NCBI GenBank assembly: GCA_030267565.1
Contig: BRXU01000006.1
Span: 5,072,001-5,136,000, forward strand
Source of the DNA: Pleodorina starrii
Lineage: Eukaryota > Chlorophyta > Chlorophyceae > Chlamydomonadales > Volvocaceae
Direction of reading: 5' to 3'
Length of the DNA stretch: 64,000 bases
Shown: positions 45,901 to 55,900 of the stretch, piece by piece
Numbering within the stretch: position 1 is the first letter of the stretch
How the letters are laid out: every line of letters begins with the position of its first letter
Made by a program: the position numbers and the translations under genes
Notes under the pieces: model-generated
The model's database searches: none
What the model was told of the DNA's origin: nothing
Seen by the model: only the letters and a program-made list of their open reading frames with translations

Positions 45901-48900
45901 GCCAACCGCGTCTCCGCCGCCAATGGCGGCAGCGGCGGCGGCGGCGGCCTGTTCGGGCACACCAGCAGCCGCCTGGCTGGCGGTTCGCTGGTGGCTGAGA
46001 TGAGCCTCGCATCCATGACCATGCGGCGACACATGCCCGTGTCGCAGCTGCTGGGCACCGCCGTCAGCGCCGGCAAGCGGAGCTTCCGAAGCGTCGCCCT
46101 CGCCGTCGACACCACCTCCTCCGGCGGCGGTGGCGGCGGCGGCGCAAGCGCAGCCACGCCGGCGGCCATATCGCCGTCGACGGCGCTGCCGACCTCATCG
46201 CCGCCACCGTCGCAGAGCTTCCGGAAGGCGTTGTCGTATCGCAGGGGCACGCCGGCGTTCGGAGCAGAGGACATAACGTACGGCATCCAGGAGAATGACG
46301 GTACGGCGGCGGGGCAGCAGCCGGTGGTGGTGGTGGCGGCGTACCCCCTTTGCAGCCTTCGGGTTGGGTTGGGTTGGGTGGTAACCTCATCTAACCATCC
46401 CCCATTGCCCGGCCTTGGCAGTCCCCTTTGGCCCCCTCCCCTGCCCCCCACCCCCCTACGCTCACACACCCCCATACGCGCTTAAGCCCCCACATTCACA
46501 CGTGCCTGACTGACTGACTGCCTGGGTCCGGTCCGCGTAGGGGAGGAGGAGGAGGAACAGGGTGATGGTGCCGGCGACGGCGACCGCAGGCGCAGCACCG
46601 AGGGCGACGACGACGCGGCCGTGGACGCTGACCCAGCGGCGCGCAGTTGGGCCGCCAGCCTCCGCCGAAGCTCCGAAACCCGGCGTCCCTCATCCATTGC
46701 CCAAGGCGGCAGCGGCACGCTCGCAGCGGCGCCATCACTGCCCTCCCGCCTGGCGTCCTTCACGTCGTCCTTCCTGCAGCGCAGCATGTCGAAGAGGTGG
46801 GGCGGCGGCGCGGCGGCGGCGGCGGCACCCGGGCAGACGTTGCCGGATGGGGCTGGCGACTCGCGACCCTGGAGCGGCGCCTCTCAGTTGGACGTGGCGG
46901 CGGCGGCGGCGGCGGCGGTGAGTCGGGACGTAAGCGGCTCGCGCCCGGCGTCGACGCACCGCACCGCCGGCGGCGACGGCGGCGAGGGCGGAGGCAGCCG
47001 GGACCATGGCAGTGGGGCTGCGCCGAGGACCTCTGCCGGCGGCGGCGGCCACGACGGCAGCGCGGCGGCGGCGGCGGCGGCGGCGAGACCCACAGGACGG
47101 CTGCTGTCCCGGATTGCGTCGCTGCGGCGGCCAGGAGAGAAAGCGCTCGAGTCCAGCGGCGGCGGCGGCGGCGGCTCCGTGCCCGCGCAGGAGAGCAAGT
47201 TCCGGCGGCCCTCGGACAGCCTACTGGCTAGCGCGGCGACTAGCGTCCTGCCTCACAGCGCGACGGCCGGGGCGTCCATCTCGCCGTCACGGGCGCCGCC
47301 GACGGCCACCGCGTCGCTATCGACCCGTGGGTCACACCCGCTGGGCCGTTCCGCCACTGGTCTGGGCTCCGCGTTCGGTGCAGAGGCTGCGACAGAGCTG
47401 GGGGATCGGCCGCGGTCTTCGGGTCAGGAGGGCCACGGGGCCGTGCCGCCGGCCGCTTTGGGTGCCCCGTCGCAACCGGGTTGCCTCGTCGCCCCCGCCG
47501 TCACCGCTGGCGGCAGCGGTGCCTCCGCGGCTACGGTCGCGGCCGCGCTGCACACTCTTCCCTCCAGCCGCAGCATCAACGCGCGTTGGTCGAGTCCTCA
47601 TGTCGACGCGCATGGGCCCGGCGGCAGCGTCGGCAGCGGCGGCGGCGGTATGTACGGCAGCGGTGGCGGGTACGGCGGCGGCAGCGTCCGCATTCCAGCG
47701 GGCGCCGCCGGTGGCGCTGCCGCCGCAACCGCCGGCAGCGGCGGCGGCGGTATGTACGGCAGCGGTGGCGGGTACGGCGGCGGCAGCGTCCGCATTCCAG
47801 CGGGCGCCGCCGGTGGCGCTGCCGCCGCAACCGCCGGCAGCGGCGGCGGCGGTATGTACGGCAGCGGTGGCGGGTACGGCGGCGGCAGCGTCCGCATTCC
47901 AGCGGGCGCCGCCGGTGGCGCTGCCGCCGCAACCGCCGGCAGCGGCGGTGGCGGCGGCGGTGTTGCTGCTTCGAGCACTCACGCCGGCGATCACACCGTC
48001 GGCGCCGGGGGCAGTGCCTGGGGGTCCCTGTTTTCCTCCTTGCATAACTTTCTCGGGCTGTCGCACCAGAGCGGGGCGGGGCGGGGCGGGGCGGGGCAGG
48101 GCGGGGCGGGGCAGACCGGGGCGGGGCAGGGCGGGGCGGCCGCCGGCGCGACTTGCCCCAACTCCCCGCGCGCCTCGGTCGTGCGGCAGCCCTCGTCAAC
48201 GGTCCTGGGCGGCGGCAGCGGCGGCGGCAGCGGCGGCAACGGCGGCCGCGCCGGGCGGCGGCGCTCTCAGCAGCATCACACCATCGAAGATGCCGCTGAT
48301 GGTGGCGGCGCCGGCAGCGGCGGCGGCAGCGGCGGCAACGGCCGCGCCGGGCGGCGGCGCTCTCAGCAGCATCACACCATCGAAGATGCCGCTGATGGTG
48401 GCGGCGGCACCGGCGGCGGCGGCGGCGGCGGCCTCAACAGCTCGTCCCACGCGGCGGTGGCGGCGACACCACGCAACCGGCGGCGCTCGGTAATCGAGGT
48501 CAGCGGCAACGTGCTGATCCTCAACGTTGGGGCGTCGTACGCCGCAGGAGGCGATTGGCCGTTGGCCGTTGAGTCGGAAAACTACGGCTATGCCGGCGGC
48601 AGCACCATGCTGGCCGATACATCGTACGGCGGGGGACTGCTCGCCGTAGGCGGTGGTGGCGCCGCCGCCGCAGCAGCGGCTGACGGCGACGCCCTTTACG
48701 GCGGAGCGTTTGACGTCAGCGAGCTTCTCGACCGCGGCGGGTTCAATCCACAGCCCTCCGCCGCCTTTAACGCCGCCTCTGGCTCCTTACCGGGCCCAGC
48801 AGCGGGCAGGGCGGCGGCGGCGGCGGGCGATGCCCCGGGCTCCCCGCGCCACCGCCAGAGCGCCCGCCGCTTGTCGGCCCTGCTTGGAAACGGCGGCGGT

Positions 48901-50133
48901 GGCGGCGGTGGCGGAGCCAAATCCCGCACGGACGCCGGCGACAGGACGTTCTCACCGCGGCGGCAGCCATCTCGCGTCTCTAAGGCTGGCGGAGGCGGAG
49001 GCGAAGGCGGCGGTGAAGGCGGCGGCGGCGGGACACGAGGCGGCACCTGGGACTCTCTGCCAGTCCGCCAGCCGCCGCCGCCGTCATCATCGGCAGGCGC
49101 AGCGGCGGCAGCTTCCAACGCCGCCCTCCAGGTTCAGCGGCCGGGCCCCTCCGCCGGCGGTGGCCACGAGCTCGAGACTGGCTCGTCGGGCGGAGGCCTG
49201 GGCCGGCTTGTTCGCGGCCTGAGCGGTCTTGTCAGCCGCGGGAGCAGCACCGCACGGGACGGAGGCGGAGGCGGCGGCAGGCACCCTTTCGGCAGCTCCC
49301 GCCGGGTTTCTGGGAGCAACCGCTACCCCAACGTCACATCCGGCGCCGCTGTGGCGCGAAGCAGCGGCTCCGCAAGCCTTATGGGCCAAACCGGTAGCCC
49401 CGTCCTCAGCGCCGCCGCCGCCGCCACGGCGCTGGCCCTGCACACGAGCCGTGGCAGCGGCGGAGTCGGCGGAGTCGGCGGCGGCGGTAGCGGCAGTGAC
49501 AGTGATGCGCTCGGGCAGCAGTCGGCTTCCCCGCGCGTGCGCGCGACGGCCACGGCTCCCGGATGCGGCAGCGCAAGCGGCGAGGCGGCGGCGGCGGCGC
49601 CCGCCGGTCGTCGGTTGGTTCCGGAGCTCGCGAGATCGGCGCGTGAGCTCGTGAGCAGGGCCCTCACCTCGCGCAGCACGTACAGCGCCGGCAGCGGCGG
49701 CGGCGGCGCCGGGAGCGGCAGCGAGGGCGGCGGAAGCGGCAGGGTTGGCGGCGGCTTCAGTCCTGACCGCGACCGTGATCGTCATGGCGCACTGTCGCCC
49801 CTGCATGACCCCCCGGCCGCGTTACAGTGGGAGGTCTCAATATCGCCGGTCGAGCAGGACCGCGTGCCCGACTCGTCGGTGTATTGGAGACAGGAGCGGG
49901 AGCAGCAGCCGCAGCCGCAGCTGCATCCGCCGCAGGAGCTCGCAGGCAGGGGAGCTGCGCAGCAGGGCTGTGACGGCCCGGGTCTGGGGGTGGCGGATGG
50001 GAGCCCGACGGCTGTGAGTCCCGCCTGCCACAGGGGGGATGTGGATGCGGATGCTGGTGCGGATGCTGGTTGGCCTGGCGATGATGATGTGGGGGCGGTT
50101 GGCGGTGAGGGAGTCGGGGCAGAGCTGGCGTAG
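30926..50133 (+). CDS. Giant receptor-type class III adenylate/guanylate cyclase with solute-binding ectodomain
   Basis: Makes a cyclic nucleotide, if active. Eighteen exons, every junction phase-consistent: 30926-31071, 31373-31457, 31811-31920, 32237-33089, 33428-33824, 34072-34354, 34574-34820, 35222-35425, 35696-37468, 37624-40485, 40646-41482, 41631-41936, 42122-42222, 42405-42656, 43187-43322, 43636-43778, 44238-46300, 46541-50133; about 4,796 residues. Order: signal peptide (LRLFLLSAVLSCYSAQLGAQ); extracellular solute-binding-protein-like domain (about 60-700); one membrane span (about 717-741); first cyclase domain (about 765-2570, split by roughly 1,600 residues of low complexity); second cyclase domain (about 2640-2915); then about 1,880 residues of Gly/Ala/Ser-rich tail. 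Domain 2 keeps RGLRIKSGLDCGDV and YRGRVMNRAARIAG, the classical class III core with the Asn/Arg pair. Such SBP-TM-cyclase receptors are a known expansion in volvocine algae; the size is unusual. Least certain are the exon 17 donor at 46300 and the tail's completeness. Substrate (ATP or GTP) is not predictable here. Confidence 0.82.
31811..34820 (+). other. Solute-binding-protein-like ectodomain of the cyclase receptor
   Basis: Exons 3-7. Blocks typical of bacterial extracellular solute-binding proteins are visible: LPEAVLARFQDETGWAVRV near the start, then YRYLTAGLPVGSNTLVLYGN, VWSWEQLVDAVAAVNGTD, an acidic loop FDGDGAVEYG that resembles a calcium-binding loop, FAEGRCAFAIHSLSHLQ, and AARFLAFLASPEVQSLLQSD. 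Placement before a single membrane span implies ligand sensing outside the cell. The ligand is unknown. Confidence 0.7.
35249..35323 (+). other. Single transmembrane segment of the cyclase receptor
   Basis: IGLITGLAVGLGCAAALLAA and the five residues after it form a 25-residue hydrophobic helix, followed at once by Arg-rich sequence (RVRRALRRLR). This is consistent with the ectodomain outside and the cyclase domains in the cytosol. Confidence 0.85.
35402..41482 (+). other. First cyclase homology domain, expanded by low-complexity insertions
   Basis: Conserved pieces appear in class III order: YVVLDVQGLSGGVPE (first metal-Asp strand), QALRLVHDVVKQLARRYDG, then about 500 residues of insertion, RLALVFSTVHDAVCFCVHMQ (second strand, Asp missing), NCRWSPEVLELPDCKPI, then about 940 residues of insertion, VTVIFRGPRVVCGISTW, a strongly acidic run, SYASLMNPLFNVA and GGFVLLDGATY. 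The Asn/Arg catalytic pair is not recognisable. Probably a regulatory or non-autonomous half. Confidence 0.65.
41770..43778 (+). other. Second cyclase homology domain
   Basis: ASICFSLVTGMQTLLAW takes the place of the first metal-Asp strand, which here lacks Asp. EDADGLLLTAF is the second strand; an Asp is present but its register is uncertain. RGLRIKSGLDCGDV, TGRMTYRGRVMNRAARIAG and VQLKGLSAKMEVINCV complete the fold. The NRAAR motif is intact. A Gln/Gly-rich insertion separates the second and third blocks. Confidence 0.7.
47634..47939 (+). repeat. Three in-frame 102 bp tandem repeats in the cyclase tail
   Basis: Three near-identical 34-codon units (core GMYGSGGGYGGGSVRIPAG). TATGTACGG recurs at 47649, 47751 and 47853, exactly 102 bp apart. 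Copies look identical at the DNA level, pointing to recent duplication or homogenisation. Confidence 0.95.
48212..48409 (+). repeat. Two in-frame 96 bp tandem repeats in the cyclase tail
   Basis: Two copies of a 32-codon unit carrying RAGRRRSQQHHTIEDAADGG. CTCTCAGCAGC recurs 96 bp apart (48264 and 48360). The first copy has one extra Gly codon before the Arg cluster. Confidence 0.9.
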
Positions 50134-52916
50134 GCTCGTAGCGTCGACGGCGAGGGGGCCAGGTCCCGTCGGGTTGGTCCTTGGGCGGTTAGGGTGGTCC
50201 TCTGGGGTTTCTGAAACAAAAGGGGTACTGCCCACACCGCTTTCCGCCCCCCCCCCCCCGTGCCCCCGAAGAGAGTAGAGGGTCAGGTGGCCTGCAGGTT
50301 GAAGACTTCCCTTGTCAATGACTGATTCGATACCGACATACCGTTACCGTTACCGTTACGATGAATTGCTGTTTTGTTGTTTTGTTGTCTTGTTCGGCCG
50401 CGGACGCACCCGTCCACTGACGCGGGCGTCCGCCCATTGATATACGTCAGCGCGTCAAGGCAGTGTGGGGGCGCTGCTGCGCTGTTGAGGGATGCGTGCC
50501 AAGGATATCAAATAACTCGAAAACCATGAACCCCGTCGCAGCAAGCAGGTTGTGGCTTTTACCTAATATGACGAGTTTTGTGAATTTAAAATGGCGTGGC
50601 TCGAGCGCGGGGTTGGCTGACTTGCAGGGGCGGGCTGTCCCATCGGCGGACAACCCGGAGCAGCTTGTTGTTGTTGTGGTGGTTGTTTGCGGTGGGTGGG
50701 CTCCAGACCTGAAAGACTGGAGCCAGCTGTGAGGTGAGATGTGGTGAGATGTGGTGAGATGTGGTGAGACGGACCGGACCGGGCTGGGTTGGACGGGTAC
50801 CTAGTCACCCTTGTGGGTGTCCTAGAAGACTGCCTGTCCTCCTCCGGGCAACCCTCTGACCCCTCCTGACTCGACATGTTCTTCGTTATTTTCAATGATG
50901 ACATCTTCGCATGTGGCTGGCTGACTGACTGGTTGGCTGGCTGACTAACTGACTGACTGACTGACTGGCTGGCTGGATCGCTTGAGGTTGCAGGGCTGCC
51001 GCGCTGCTGCAGTTGTGCTCGCGGTCGCGCCCACACTGCCGTACATGCAGTACTTGGCTACGTGCGCATGCACTGGGACAGGAAATTTATTGCCGCGGTG
51101 CGTGGTCCGTCATTTGTTGGTTGGTTGGTGCTTGTTGCTCGACAGCCAGACAGACAGACAGAGTGCACCTCAGGGCCCAACAGGCGGCTGCCAGTAGCGG
51201 CATTGGCATAAGTATTGGTACAGGTATTGAGAGCGGCGTTGGTAGGAATTGGAATTGACAAGCTAGCAGTGGCAGTGGTAACAGCTATTGGTGTTTGCTT
51301 CACCGCCGCTGCCGCGGTGGAGTGGTCTTCGAGGATTGTCGTTGTCACCGTCTTCGTCTTCGTCTTCGTCTTGGTGTTGTCCGGGCGAGCGGGAGGGCCC
51401 CGGCCCCCCGGGGGGAGCAGGGGCGGGCCCCTGCAGCCACCCCGCCAGTGAAGGGGCGGGAGGTGTCCTCCATCAGCCCATGTCACGAGGGAGTGCATGG
51501 GGCCGCCCTACCGTATCCTTGGGGCCATCACCTATCCACAGCTTCTCACCGTTCGACTGGCGGTCGCGCAGGCGGCGAGGAGACCCTGCCCACAGGCGGA
51601 GGAAGGAAAGGAGGTGATCGGCCTCAACGTATTCTACGCCTTTGGGTCGGAGCCCCAGCCTCGGAGGAGCTTCGAGGAGGGGGAGGGGGGACGCCCCCCT
51701 GGGGTTGGTTACGACCCTGTCTGTCTGTCTGCCGTGTGAGGTCGGAAAAATGTCGGCCCCAGACCGCACCCGAATAAAGAGCTCTTCACTTCTTTTTCTG
51801 GTCGTACGCTTCCGTGGGCCTGGGTATAAGAACAGTTCGTGACAAACGCTGCGTCGACCGCGGGCAGTCGCATGCAGTCGTGGTCCAGTGAAAGGCGCGA
51901 CTCGACAGCTCTCGCGCTGAGTACCCATCCAACAGCGTTTCGGGGACGTTCCTCGAAGGTCCTGGGCGCTTGTGTTCGCTGAAGGAAGTCGACCTTCGTA
52001 AGCATTTGCAGCGAACTCGCCCGACTTCAGGGCTCCACGCTGCACAAGTCCCTCCAGCCCTACATGCCATTTGGCAACCAAGCCTGTAACGTAAGAAGCT
52101 ACTTACGAGAAAGTCGGCATGTGCGAGCATGATTGCAGCGAAGGAACATGGCCCACCAGTTGAGTGTACCGCAATTCCACGCTGTACAAGCCTCTTCATC
52201 CCTACTGAGTACATGGCAACCAATCATGCTGCGAAAGGTGCGACTTGCGTGATCATGAAGTCCTTGTCTGACGCGCCGATGGGGCAGATAAACTCAACCC
52301 TCGGCACGACAGCGTAAGACAAAGGCAGGCGCAACAAGGGGATGTGGCCCAGGCTCAGTCGTTCTGTGTGGAAGCATCGCGCAATAAATATTTATATTCT
52401 TAAAGGTTCTACATTGCAAGCTCTTGCACTGGTAATCGTTGGCGCCCTCGCAGCAAGGCCAGCCAGCGTCCCATGGTTCATCTCTCCCCTGGTTCGTCTC
52501 TGGCAACAAGGCCCCCGGTCGTTCCTCGCAAGTGACAAAAGACATAAATTAAATTTTAGTATGCGCATATATGAACGTGAGAGTTAATGCGATCCTGGCC
52601 TCTTCTAAACCGTCGCTTAAAGCACACAACTAACGTACCTCAACGTTCAAACTTGACGAGGCAGGTTTAAGACAATTAGAGTACTCAAAGCATGAAAACG
52701 ATGTTCTAGTGTTGCCTAGTTAATGCAATATTGCTAGTTTCAAAAGCTTGGAACCCGTCGCTGGCAGCAGTTGGTATCTGTCAATAGGATGCCACTGAGT
52801 ATATCCTTCCCATAGAGCAACAATCTAATTTAAAACATATCTCTTCACATCCTGTATCACGTCCTGCGGAGCTTGCGTTTTAGCAGACCTTGGCTCACCG
52901 GCGCACCCCAACGCTG
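50134..52916. other. Intergenic region between the cyclase and the 4CXXC zinc-finger gene
   Basis: Holds the cyclase 3' untranslated region and the promoter of the next gene. No family-matching exon was seen. A pair of diverged repeats lies at about 51960-52245. Short GAGATGTGGT repeats (about 50733-50768) and GACT repeats (about 50920-50970) are also present. No TGTAA was found by eye close to the cyclase stop. Confidence 0.55.
51960..52245. repeat. Two diverged copies of a roughly 130 bp element
   Basis: On the minus strand, TTGGTTGCCA..GTAGGG...CTTGTRCAGCGTGGA and the downstream TTCGCTGCAA block occur in both copies, about 140 bp apart. Copy 1 is followed by a donor-like CTC/GTAAGT and copy 2 is preceded by an acceptor-like TTACAG. 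This looks like either duplicated exons of a degraded gene or part of an old mobile element. I do not recognise the encoded sequence. Confidence 0.45.
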
Positions 52917-55900
52917 ATGGCGCCCCCGGCGCCTTCAAAGTTTGATCAGGAAACCCAACAAAAGAGGCTCGAGAATGAGCGTATGCTACGGGTAAGCTGT
53001 CCATCGGGGCGTCCGCTTGACGGAGCGTACACTCAAAGTCGCTCTCTCCCCGACCCGTATATCACCGAGAGTGCCTTGCTCCTTTGAGTCCTTCACTCTG
53101 CAACATGGAAAAGCGAACTATCACCATTAAGATGTCACGACGAATCCCTTCCGCCACAGGAATTCGACTTCGGCAGCACGGTACAAGAGCTGAAGGACGC
53201 GGCTGCAGCCCGGGCGGCTGCGGCACGCCCGCCCCCGAAACCCCGGCAGCCCCGCTCTGCCCCCAAGCCGCGGGAGCCCGTGGAGCCGCGGCGCAGCACC
53301 CGGGAGCGCCCAAATGTTCGTAGCGCTGCGTTTGTTATGGTGCTGGGGTTTGCACACTGTGTGACTACCAAGCCGCCTCCGCCTTTGCGAAATCACACAC
53401 CGCGCAATCCCCAACGCCAAAGTCAAGCCGCCGCACATCTCCGATTGAAGTCTGGTCAATGCCCGGCCGAATATAAAGGGCCCACGCTGAACGGGCCGGA
53501 TTGACATCCCGCATCGCTATCGAACCCACACGGCGCCCATAGCTGCGTGCGGCGCCACCACCTCGTCACACTCCCGCCCGTCATTCCGTGTGCACTTAAC
53601 TGGGTCACTCGGTCAACGGCCTCTCGCTATCCTTCCCCTTGACCTACGATTTCGCCCCCCTTCAATCCCCCCTGCCCTGCCGAGCCATTCTCAGGTCATC
53701 TACAATGAAGACGAAACCTTCCGCGCTCGGATGCCTTCTGCCGCGGCCCGCGGCGGCAAGGGGCCCAAGCGGCTCCCACTCGAGGGGAAGCCCCTGAGCT
53801 TGGAGGTGGAGGCTCTGCGAGCGCTGCAGGAGGCAAGGTGAGCGGAATGGGGTGGAAGCGATGGGAGGGGGAGTGGCCCGCGAGGGAGGGGTGTAAACGA
53901 AAGAGTGGGGCCCAGCGTGGCAAGGCGGCATGGCAGGGACAGGTCGGAGGTAAAACAGGGATTGGAGATTGGGACGGCTGGAAGGTTATGTGGGGATGCG
54001 GCGCGACGCGCGGCGTGTGCAACTCGCAGCCTCCCCAAACCCGCGTCCCTCCAACTCCAAATCCGTCCACGTCTCCCGCTCCCCCTCCTACGGCGGTGCT
54101 GCATTCAGGGCTGCGCGCCTGCAGGAGGGCGATGACGACAAGAAGTCCAGGGCGCCCCGGGGACCACGTGACTCGGGCAAGGGGCAGAGGCGCCAGGTGG
54201 GCTTTGCGTGATGCCTGCTGTGGCCTCTCATACATCGCCGGTGTCGTTTCTCTGCCACGGCTGCAACGCGGGGTGCTTGTAGGATACCATGCCACGACAG
54301 GACTCGGGGGCCGTCCGCCTCCCTCCCTCCTATGAAGAAAACTGTCCCATGGCATGTTGGATCGAACCTGAACGTTTATGCTCAGATTTGCCCAATGATC
54401 CCAATGATCCACCCCAACACGGTGCTTCCCCGGGGCGCCCCTTTGCGATGACGCCCTCAAGCGCTGCAGGGGGGGAAGGATTACGACAGCGCAGCGGGCG
54501 TTACCTGCCACTGGTGAGGGGGTTAATGTACGGCAGCGAGTGCACGGCATGTGCTTGTGTGACAGTGATGGCGGGGATGGCGACGACTTGCCGGATGGGG
54601 CCAAAGGAGGTGTCCTGCCAGGGAGTGGGGATTGACCGGCCAGGGCTACGTGCGTGTGCGTGTGCTCACGTGCAGGCCGGGGGGGGTTATCCACGTATAG
54701 ACCGGCGCCCGTAAACGGTATTAAATCAGAGTAAATCCTTCCTGTCTGCAAAAGGAAAGCGAGGTAAACTTGCAAGCAGCAAGGGCGTTAGATACAAACC
54801 GAGTAATGGTAGCGAGTCCGAGTTGAGCCGCCACGTGACGAGGACGAGACGAGACGTAATGGTGGATGCTGGAAATTCGCTGAGGCTGTGAGGTAACCCG
54901 TTGCTGAACTGGTCGAGAAAGTGCGGCTGGGATGCAATGAACGCCCCAATCTCCAAAGCCCGCGAGGACCCAACTCACCTACGGCAGGAAAAGAGAAGGA
55001 CGCAGAGCAAGGAAAGGGCGACGTCAACAGACAGAAAGAACAGACGCAGGGACAGCGTTACCGGCGAGACCCCCATGCGAATGCGGCTGGAGCTGCGGCT
55101 GATAATGTCGAGCTGGCTGATCGAGAGATGGTAGTGGGTGAATGCTGTATGGGAAAGGGGATGAGGGAGAGAAAGACGTGCACAAGGGGGACTATGTCGT
55201 GCATTTGTACGAGGGTGGCGGGTGCGGACCATCCCGTGGGCAGGAGAGGCATCAACGGCAGTGGCAAATAGCAAGGCAAGGGGATGGGAGGGGTACAGGA
55301 CGGCACGGCGGGGCCCCGCTGGGCTCCCCAAACAACCGTGCGGCCCAAGCGGCCGTCGCATGCAGGCACGCCGGGGCAGACAAGGCAGTGTATGCAACGC
55401 AGTGCGTGGGTGTGTGCCGTGGGGTTCCGACCAAGGGCCGCCAGGTGTCGGAGGGGGCACTGAGGGAGAACACGGTGCGTGGTGCAGCGCTGGGCCGACA
55501 GGGGTTACCCACGTATAGGCCGGATCCCTGGGGAGAAGGGAAGGGCGCCATCTCCGGACGCTCCGCAAATCGGAATCACATACCAGAAATGGGAGAGCGG
55601 ATTAGTTGTGGCCCATCCCCTAATCAACCAGTAGTGGATGGCCCTGCTTGGAGGGGATCGGCCCGGCCTTGTTTCCACGTCAGTTGGCAGTTGAATTATG
55701 GTTGGGTTGCCGTTATTGAAGTTCCATCCCGATGTGCGTGCTTGGCCCTCCCCCCGGTGGCGTGCAGGTGCCGTCAGAAGACCACTTCCTTGAAGGTCAG
55801 TGGAGTTGGTTCGGGGGGGGAGGGGCGGGGCCACTGCTGGATCGGTTGCTGAAGAAGCCCCGCCGCCGCCGTCAGTGCACTCCCGGGTCAGGCGAGTCTG

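Noticed and set aside
44352..46475. 707-codon open frame on the minus strand opposite the cyclase tail
   Set aside because: Pro/Ala-rich mirror of the GC-rich plus-strand exon 17. The plus strand is in phase with upstream conserved cyclase exons, whereas the minus frame has no family match or splice partners.
47634..47939. Regularly spaced repeats as a possible CRISPR array
   Set aside because: Units are contiguous, in frame with a coding exon, without unique spacers, and the genome is eukaryotic nuclear.
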